A stretch of DNA of 64,000 bases from Diabrotica undecimpunctata (taxonomy: Eukaryota > Arthropoda > Insecta > Coleoptera > Chrysomelidae): NCBI RefSeq assembly GCF_040954645.1, contig NC_092806.1:372001-436000 (forward strand). Direction: 5' to 3'. Position 1 is the first letter of the stretch, and every line of letters starts with the position of its first letter. A program made the translations under genes and the position numbers. Below are positions 56,409-64,000 of this stretch, one piece after another. The notes under the pieces were generated by a model. The model had not been told where the DNA came from. It made no database searches and saw nothing but the letters and a program-made list of their open reading frames with translations.

Positions 56409-56864
56409 ACAGCTCTTTCATTGCTTTGAACATTTCTCTTCTATTCACAGAGTCGTATCCTGCTTTGTCGTCTATAAATATGTGATAAGTATCAATGTTA
56501 TATTCCATTGTTTTTTCCAAAATTTGTTTCAGAGTTGCAATCTTTAGGGTATTTTATACGCAGCATTTCGCTGTGCAAAGTATTCTAATATTCCAATCAT
56601 TGGTGAGCGATTTCTGTGTCCATATTTCTGTTATAAGCTGCTGTAATGCCATTATGGTACCATGGCCATATTCTTTATATAGTTCAGCTGGGAGATTATC
56701 TATTCCAGGTGATTTGTTTCTGGCTAGGTTTTTAACTGCATCTTTAACTTTGGTGGTTCCTCGTCCCTCTCGTCTGTTCCCCTTACCCCATCTCTTTTGT
56801 CTTCCAGGTTTTCTTCTTCTGCCTTTATATTAAGTGCCTGGTTAAAGTATTCCACTTATACATT

Positions 56865-57910
56865 GTATAGCTATACTTTATCAACTAATGACCCTGAAGT
56901 TTTTGAAAGCACTCATGTTACCCTGATCAAATTAATAGCTAACATCTGCTGTTTTTTATGGCTCTAAGATTAATCAAGTTCCGCTTATGCATCATTATTT
57001 TGTAAATATACATTTTTCAAAATTTAGTTTGCTACTTGCTTTAAAAAGTGTAAAACTGTAACATTCCATCTTGAACCATGTTAAAATTGGCATGTTTTTA
57101 CTAATTTATTTTATGCTACAACTATTAGTAAAAAATTTTAAATATACTTTGTAAGACAAGCTGCACTTCCCAATTCTATGTTCCTTTCATTGTACAGGAA
57201 TGTTTCACTTTTACTACGATATAAAATATATTTGTAAATTGTATAATATGACATTATTAAAAAAAAAGTTGTGTTAAAAAAAATATTTTGGTCTTTTTTA
57301 CCATCGTTCGTACCAATTTTAATCCAGTCCTGTTAAATTTGTTGTCACCACAACAAACGATGGGTTTTCATTCTCCAAGAACTCATATGAGATAGTGGCG
57401 AGACCAGTTGTAATTCCTCTGTGATAGGTGACCGCAGTTTTGTCACAGATACAATGTGACACGTGGGCGAGGCTTTAACTTTATGAATCGCCTTACATCG
57501 ATTTTATTTGTGCTTTTTAGTGCCCTGTAAACTTTAACAAGTCACAAGGAGTGCGGGCTGGGTGAGATGTTTTGGTATCTTAAAAAATCGGTGTCAACAA
57601 GTGCCAATGAATGCACATTCTTTGGGTACATTACACATGCAATTTAATAGGATATATATTTATAAAAAAAATTGGATTTAATACATCAACAATTATGTTC
57701 AAATAAATTCATTTAAACTTACATAAGTTAGTAACTGAATCAGCGGAGAATTTCCAAGTTAAATTTAAGTAAGGTTGATGGACATTCGTAACACCAAGAG
57801 GACACCAGACCTATTTGAACCGTCCTTATTAGACAACTCGTCAAAAAGAGAATTCTCGTGGCTCAAACCATTAAGATTCTAATCAGCCACAGATTATACT
57901 CACAGTTATT
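56865..57910. other. Noncoding DNA with a unique-looking segment at 57.35-57.62 kb
   Basis: Nothing is coding. 57350-57620 is less AT-rich and shows no transposon motif; it holds a CACGTG E-box (57462-57467) and CG words such as AATCGCCTTACATCGA. It may be a host regulatory region. Left and right of it the DNA is AT-rich. Confidence 0.35.
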
Positions 57911-57914
57911 TGTA

Positions 57915-58720
57915 GCTTATTGGCAACCACATACCACATTTCCAAAACTTGAAACTCCTTTATTTGTTATAGTTGCAGTGTCCAGATTTTCATTATTTTT
58001 TACTTGTTTTCCTTCGATGGCTGGACTTCCTGGTATATGGTGCCTTGTAATGATCACAAACTCAGTTTTTCTCACGTTTGTTTTTAGTTCGTATTGTATT
58101 GATTCTAGACTGTCGGCTAAAATAATGATGTCGTCTGCGATTTTTATGTCATTCAAGATTTTTCCGTTTTGCTGTATTGTTTTCTTGTAAAAATGGATCC
58201 TTAAAGAGCAGTTCCTTAGCTTTGCTATCTAACTCATCTTCCTATCTTTATATTTTTGGTTTCTGTATTCTAGTAGCGATTAATTTATTATAATACGTAT
58301 ATTTAGACTGTTCACATTATTTTGTCCTGTAGTTCTACAAGTTTCAAGTTCATGTCGAACATTGAAGCAAACCGAAAGATCCTGATTCATCTCTAAACAT
58401 CTTCGTGTGATCACATTAAAATGAAAAAGTGTTTCTCCTATACAAAATCCCTTTCTGAATCTAAATTGGGTAGCATCTATATCTTCTTCCAGTTTTTTGC
58501 TCAGTTTTTCGTGTATCGTTTTCAGGAATATCTTAAACGTATGGCGTATCAAGAATATTTTCTGTACTAGTAATATTCTGTTGCGTGTGCTGTTTTTTGT
58601 AGTGTTACGGCAGTGGATAGCAACCACTCTTGGGGGATTGCTCTTGTTATGTATTTCCTGTTGAATGGGTCTGTGCAGGGTTTCAGTGGTGGCTAATTCT
58701 AAAAGGCCAAACACCAACAT
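57915..58720 (-). pseudogene. Non-LTR reverse transcriptase relic (REALF family)
   Basis: On the minus strand the frame at 58280-58720 reads PPRVVAIHCRNTTKNSTRNR, IRHTFKIFLKTIHEKLSKKL, EEDIDATQFRFRKGFCIGET and LFHFNVITRRCLEMNQDLSV, the RT fingers. After a gap, 57917-58156 reads DIKIADDIIILADSLESIQY (IADD where YADD is expected) and NVRKTEFVIIT. The LSP.LFN motif between the two is missing, so there is an internal deletion. It belongs to the same family as 6350-6655. Confidence 0.8.
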
Positions 58721-58781
58721 TTTTTGTAGACAACCAAGTCACTAAAAATATATAGTACCTTCCATTAGAGCTCTATAAGCT

Positions 58782-58990
58782 GTGTTTTGCAGAAGTTTCA
58801 GCAAAGATAAAGATATTGACCACAAAATTGACAGTTTTCAGTATATATGCGGAACAATTTACAGAACAATAAAGAACAAGATAAAAAACGATACAGTGAT
58901 AAAACTTTATAGGGAAATTTCCACATTTACTCAGTCATATGGAGGATTAATCCAGCGTCCAAGCTAGCGAAACATAGAGAAGTGGAGACA
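58782..58990 (+). pseudogene. Short post-RT LINE fragment
   Basis: The plus strand reads KDKDIDHKIDSFQYICGTIY, RTIKNKIKNDTVIKLYREIS and TFTQSYGGLI, matching the I..F...CG.I.RTLK.K....T.LK.Y....VP...YG block of an RTE-like family. It lies head to head with the relic at 57915-58720 and is only about 60 codons long. Confidence 0.65.
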
Positions 58991-59850
58991 TAAGCCGTGA
59001 ACTGAACTACAAACAGAAAGGAAAAAAAGGAAGTTCAACTAAATCTAAAAAAAAGTTCTTTTGATTCTTGATGTTTAGTATGAATATTTTTGTTATTTGT
59101 TCATAAAAATATTATAGGTCTATTTGTATTTGCTATATGTTTGTCCATTTCTAATGAACTAATTTTTAATAAAAGTAAAGAATAGAAAACGTTCACGGAA
59201 AAACCGTCTACAAAATTATTATACACAGAGAACAAAAGCACACAAAGTACTTGTAGATTTTTTACTTTATTCCAGTCATCGATACAAAAACTGATGAGAA
59301 TCTCTACCCTTCAAACTGGCATAAAATTCCGTTTGGAAATCTCTTCAACAGCTTTCGTTTACTATTATTTTCGCATCAAGAATTTCATTTTAGTTGATTA
59401 AAACTCTTTAATTTCAGATGTCAATCAGGATGTAGTGTCAAGCTTGTTAAATCGGCATCTGCGACAACATTTCATCAGAATCAAGACTAGAGGTGTTATT
59501 GTTATTTTTTAGGGCGTAGCATGGAGTGATTGAAAAAAAAATATTAATAACCATTTAAAAATACTTTAAACATAAAGGACTTGTTCTTTGAAACTCCAAT
59601 CTGATCTGATTAATTAAAAATCCCTTCTAAAAAATCGTGTAAAGAATATGTTTATGTATGTTAAATAAAACATGTAAATCTTGTAGTGCTTTTATTTCAC
59701 AGCATTTTTCGTTCAAACCGTTTAACTTCACTTTTTTTATCTTAACATAATATTATAAATATCTATACAAATTTGTCTGTTTGATTTTTATTGCAATGAT
59801 AAACATACAACAATATTTAGCTGATTCCTTAAGTTCAGTCATCGATGGTT
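58991..59850. other. AT-rich noncoding DNA
   Basis: No domain or repeat is recognised. Confidence 0.5.
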
Positions 59851-59854
59851 TTCG

Positions 59855-61390
59855 TCATCATTGTGGCTACAACCCTGCGTAGGTTGTAAATTTCTCTTCA
59901 GTCGTCCCTAAACATCGCTTTTCTCCGCCAAGCAAGTATTACCATATTTCTCATGTCTATATCGATGTTATCAAGGAACCTTGTTCTGGGTCTTCCTTTT
60001 CTGTTCTGACCAATGGGTCTATCATAGAGCGTTTTTCTAGCTGGGTCATTTTGTTCCATCAGCATTACATGCCCTATCCACCTCAGACGTCATATCTTAA
60101 TATGTTTTACGATATCAGGTTCCTGGTATATTCTATAAAGTTTACAGTTGTATCGTCTATTTTTTTTAGATGATTCTTTTAATGCTACATTCGTCTCTCG
60201 TACAACGTTTTCCGTTCTCCCAACAATATTAATATAATATGCATAGGCCAGAATTTTTACTGATTTATTATATATTGAACCAGTGGTTGTAATTTGTGAC
60301 ATACGTATTACTTTTTTCATAGCCAGATTGGACAGTATACAGGAGAGAGAGTCTCCCTGGCGTAGCCCGTTATTTTGTTTTAAAAGGTTTAGACCGTTCC
60401 TCCTGAATTCGTATTCTCCATTTAACTTTTTCAAGAGTTAGTTTTGTTAAATTTACTAACTGATTTGGTATTCCTAGCTCTTTCATTGCTTTGAACATTT
60501 CTCTTTAATTTACAGAGTCGAAGAATGCTTTGTAGTCTATAAATATGTGATGAGTATAAATGCCATATGTCAGAGGTTTTTCCAAAATTTGTTTCAGGGC
60601 TACAATCTAATGAATTGTCGATTTACTACCTCTGAAATCAGCCTGGTATTTTCTTACTATCCGTTCTGCATTGCCATACGGTGACATAGTACTGTGAAAA
60701 ATATTTTATACGCTGCATTTAGAAGCGTAATTCCTCTGTGGTTAAAGCATTCAAAGATATCTCCTTTTTGTGTATGGTGCACAGTATTCCAATATTTCAA
60801 TCATCGGAGAGAGCTTTCTGTAGTGTAAATCCATTATGGTATCACCTTTTTTATATGGTTCAGCTGAAAGATTATCTATTCCGGATGATTTGTTTCTGGC
60901 TAGCTTTTTAACTGCATCTTTAACTTCAAAAATCGTTGGTGGTTCCTCTTTCTTTTCGTCTGTTCCTCTTACTTCATCTCTTTCGTCTTCTAGGTTTTCT
61001 TCTTCTTTCTCTATATTAAGTGCCTGGTTTAAGTATTCCACTCATCTATTCAATACATCCTTCCTTGTTGTTAATAGGTCGACATTCTGATTTCTGCATT
61101 GTCTTGTGGTTGCCTTGAATTCCTTTTTGTTAATGTTAACTGTGAATTCTTTCTCTCTGTTGAGGTTTTCTATATATTTAATTTTATTATTTAGGTGGTT
61201 TCGTTTTTTTCATTTGTGTATCCTCTTTTCTTCTCTTCTCTCTGTCTAATAATTCTCTACAGTTGTTTTAGTTCATCGGGTAAGCATCTTTCTGCAGGCT
61301 TCATTTTTTTCTTTTGTTCCATTCTTGCATTTATCGCCCACATCGATGTTTTTTCTTCTCGTAAATATGAAAAGGCAGATTGTAAAATAA
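59855..61390 (-). pseudogene. Non-LTR element copy B (same family as copy A)
   Basis: Minus strand, from high to low coordinates. A linker with RMEQKKKMKPAERCLPDELK and KRNHLNNKIKYIE is near 61150-61340. EYLNQALNIEKEEENLEDER, PTIFEVKDAVKKLARNKSSG and IDNLSAEPYK are at 60860-61041. NGEYEFRRNGLNLLKQNNGL, RQGDSLSCILSNLAMKKVIR and ILAYAYYINIVGRTENVVRE are near 60195-60434. The post-RT block (KIRRLRWIGHVMLMEQNDPA, GRPRTRFLDNIDIDMRN) is near 59950-60100. The catalytic box reads YAYY, and about 90 residues of thumb are deleted. A single CATCAT at 59869 marks the 3' end. Flanks differ from copy A, so the two are independent insertions. Confidence 0.85.
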
Positions 61391-62261
61391 CACAATTATT
61401 TTAAGTTCTTTTTTAGTGGCTTTGGCTATAGAAAAAATGTGTCAGTTCTCAAGGCATCTTTTTTTTTTTGGTGCCGTATCTTGAGTTATTATCTCGCACT
61501 GAACCACATCCTTTTGTATTTTTTAATCACTGACAACTTTTTTTAAAACGAAAAAGGAAAGGGTAATAGAACTAATAGATAAATGAAGAGATATGATAAC
61601 AGAAAAATTTGTAGTCTTTAAAATGAATGTTAAAGTCGTCACTCCTTCTTTAGTAATACTAAAAGGTCCATAATAAAGATCAAAGAAAGTAAGCAAAGCG
61701 AAAATTCGTTTAATATAAAATGATAGATAGTACACAAATACATTACTGATGATACAAAATTCCAATTTATTAATAATCACATATAAATGATACAACAGAA
61801 CAAATTACTACCCATTATAATTTTAACAACAACAAATGTCGGGTAATTAAACCGCATAAAGGCTCTAAATTTACATTTTCAAACGAAACAAGCGGTAATC
61901 AGTCCTCATTATCTGCTGAATACAAAACAAATTACAATAAATTCAAAACTAGCGTCAATATCGACATCAAAATAAAACTGTCATCTGCTCCCAGTAGACA
62001 GCGATTCTTTCCAAATCACGTTTCAGCCTCGATTGCTAGCGATTCGATCCGATATTGAGAAACTGCAAGGTAGAGATGGGACTATTGGCCTTCGAGAAAT
62101 TCTTAGAAATGGTTCCGCAAATGGATTAGCTTTATCAATTAATTTTTCAAACATACTACGATGGTGAATCAAATATAAGTCAACTTTGTTTAGTGAATTG
62201 AGAGTATTCCTTTTTTTCTCGATATTTTTATTTCTCGATATATCAAGGTGGATTTTTTCTC
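61391..62261. other. AT-rich noncoding DNA
   Basis: No coding sequence recognised. The 90-codon minus-strand frame at 61523-61795 is AT-driven. Confidence 0.5.
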
Positions 62262-62411
62262 CTATACTACGTTCCTTCCCAAGCTAAGCTCGAAAACACA
62301 GCTATCGGTGGGTGTGTCGTGTCATGACGGTTTGTCATAGGATAGAAATTGATTTCTATACCCACCGATAGCTGTGTTCTTGAGCTTATCTTGAGACTGA
62401 ACGTAGTATAG
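62262..62411. mobile_element. 150-bp MITE-like element with 52-bp inverted repeats
   Basis: The left arm (62262-62313) starts CTATACTACGTTC and ends GCTATCGGTGGGT. The right arm (62360-62411) is its inverse with a few mismatches and indels, starting ACCCACCGATAGC. A 46-bp centre with TGTCATGACGGTTTGTCATA separates them. No coding capacity. TA at the outer edge might be a TA duplication, which would suit a Tc1/mariner-type MITE, but the boundary is uncertain. Confidence 0.82.
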
Positions 62412-64000
62412 CCGCAGACATAAGCTTTATTTTAATGTTCTCTTTCAGTGCAGTGTATTAAGTGGAACGAACAATGGAAATTTACACAACGAAAGCTTTG
62501 AACTTCGATAACGGTCCAAGAAATTGTCTTAACTTATTATGCAGAAGCAATATTTGCTGTCCATTGAAATTCCAATATTCAAAGGATTAACATTCTCAAA
62601 AGACGTTAAGTGTCTCATGGCTATCCTTGATAGAAAAATCACTAACATAAATACTAACAAACTTTTACATTTAAATTTGCACTACATATTTTTAAAGGTT
62701 ATCATAAATAATAAGCATAATAGCAGGTTCTACACGACTAACTTAGTACATTATGCCAAAGAAAAAGCCAATTTTCTCTCGTACTATGAGACACATCCAT
62801 CAGGCCTTAAGCATAATGCTGTAAACTTCTAAATAAATAACAGAGACGTACCTGTAAAGTAGATTTTCAGTTTAACACTAAATCTGAGCGGGCGTTAATA
62901 CTTTATGGGTAATGGCCCGTATGGAAGTTCATAGCTGCTAATATATTGCAGCAGTAAGATAAAAGTTTTTATTTGTAATATTTGCGTTAACCACATGGGT
63001 AATAAAGGTAGCCAGGTTACAAATAAATGAATAAAGAAGACGAATTAACTATTGTAAAGATTTTTTTCTTGAATATGTTGTTTGTGTAAGTTCATTTAAA
63101 TTTAGTTAAAGAGTTTCCCAAATAAGATTGTAAAATCAAAATGCTAAAGACCTTTATATAATTTAGGTAAAGAGAAATAAAGATACTCACAATCAATTTA
63201 TACTACCACCGAAGAACGGTTTCGCATACTATAATTTTTTATGCATCCTTAGGTCAATGGCACATGGCTAACTAAATGCTGAAATTACAATAACCTGTAT
63301 AGGGTACTGTCTGGTACAAACATAAAATTAAAAGACGGAAAATCAAAAGATGGAAAAGGGAAGTATTTTTGAAATGTGTAAAAGATTTTATTATTTGGTG
63401 GTAAAATAAATTGATTAATTTCTCTTTACCTAAATTATATAAAGATGTTTGGCATTTTGATTTTACAATTTTATTTGGGAAATTAACCATACAAAAGCCT
63501 AACACTAGAAATCAAGATGAGATATTTATTCCAATAAGAGACCAAGGTATACCAAATGATTTAGTAATGTTAACAAAAATATGCTTTAAAAATTGTTGAG
63601 AAAATATGCACTTCACAAATCACAACCACAGGCTCAATATACATATAACAAATATGTGCAACACTGATAATATCCAGATCATGGAACACCGAAAAACGAT
63701 GAACAAGAGTCATATCAGTAAAAGCAGCAGCCAACAAAATGGGTCTTATAGAAAACACCAAAAAAACGAAATATAAGAAGATAAGTACGAACTATTGTAG
63801 AGATTAAGATTATGATAATTTCGTATAAAGATAAAGTCAAATTAAATAGCGATTGCAATGAAATTTATTATAAGACTATGTCTCAGAAATGTTTGGAATG
63901 TGTATCTCTCTGAAATTTGAAGAATACCAATATTACAAATGTAAATTACTGTCCCATCATTACGCTGATTGCCGTAAATGAAACAAATGATCATTAATTA
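62412..64000. other. AT-rich noncoding DNA to the end of the window
   Basis: A 97-codon frame at 62539-62832 has no domain I recognise and sits in otherwise noncoding DNA. 63411-63540 and the start of 63100 share an inverted TAAATTATATAAAG-type word (near 63149-63165 and 63429-63445), a possible decayed inverted repeat. Nothing else stands out. Confidence 0.4.

Larger units (their letters stand above)
55090..56860 (-). pseudogene. Non-LTR element copy A, interrupted by a nested insertion
   Basis: Minus strand, from high to low coordinates. The RT N-terminal part is at 56400-56860 (including words like RNLARNKSPGIDNLPAELYKE in broken frames and the DSVNRREMFKAMKELG.PNQLV..TKL block). The insertion 55939-56397 comes next, then the palm with ILAYADDINIIEKT (about 55740-55770, catalytic YADD intact), NTNKTNYMKIS, VIENDVIEAVNEFIYL, and the post-RT block MGRLRWIGYVMRMEQNDP, RKTLLDRPIGQRRRGRPRAR and FLDNIDEDMRNKY. 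The 3' end near 55098 carries ATG-type repeats (CATCATCATCAT on the plus strand). It lacks about 115 bp that copy B has near 60610-60730. Frameshifts abound. Confidence 0.85.

Noticed and set aside
59292..59320. CTGATGAG as a further hammerhead core
   Set aside because: No stem followed by GAAA within the needed distance.
60836..61090. 84-codon Ser-rich plus-strand frame
   Set aside because: It is antisense to the RT N-terminal part of copy B; Ser richness comes from antisense Glu/Arg codons.
55090..61390. Copies A and B as a segmental duplication
   Set aside because: Sequence outside the element ends differs on both sides, so independent insertions are the simpler reading.

Overview
The window is AT-rich eukaryotic DNA, most likely from an insect with a large, repeat-loaded genome; a beetle is my best guess, from the style of the retroelements and not from any diagnostic gene. 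I found no intact host gene, no convincing host exon, no tRNA or rRNA gene and no CRISPR. What can be read is a record of transposable elements, nearly all broken, separated by AT-rich noncoding DNA.

The one element that looks full length is a non-LTR retrotransposon of the I/Jockey group at 47542-53098. It has a 13-bp target-site duplication, an ORF1 with a CCHC zinc knuckle but one in-frame stop, and an uninterrupted 1224-residue ORF2 (endonuclease, reverse transcriptase, RNase H, Cys/His motif). A hairpin and a poly(A) tail close the 3' end. The second well-bounded element is a piggyBac transposon at 19260-21246, flanked by TTAA, with terminal and subterminal repeats and a decayed transposase whose start codon appears to be split by a 129-bp intron.

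Layout: 1.8-2.3 kb, RT relic (-); 3.0-4.3 kb, Penelope-like element (PLE) 3' half with GIY-YIG domain between two TA tracts; 4.5 kb, RT tail (-); 6.35-7.34 kb, RT relic abutting a second PLE RT relic (+); 13.3-15.8 kb, cluster of four non-LTR fragments; 17.07 kb, twin hairpins; 19.3-21.2 kb, piggyBac; 22.8-25.3 kb, EN-RT element (-); 26.9-28.3 kb, two RT relics (-); 29.1 and 34.9 kb, small inverted-repeat elements; 33.4-34.3 kb, mariner relic; 36.2-37.8 kb and 40.7-41.1 kb, RT relics; 44.3-45.4 kb, a 390-bp-arm inverted repeat framed by TA tracts and carrying hammerhead-ribozyme-like motifs; 47.5-53.1 kb, full-length element; 54.6-61.4 kb, dense retroelement fragments including two copies (A and B) of one family, copy A carrying a nested insertion whose empty site survives in copy B; 62.3 kb, a 150-bp MITE.

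The most interesting signals are the hammerhead-like motifs in repeats, the link between long TA tracts and PLE-like sequences, the intron-split start codon of the piggyBac transposase, and the nested insertion with its in-window empty site. Fragment boundaries are approximate unless a target-site duplication or terminal repeat is stated. Family names come from recognising motifs by eye, not from a database search.
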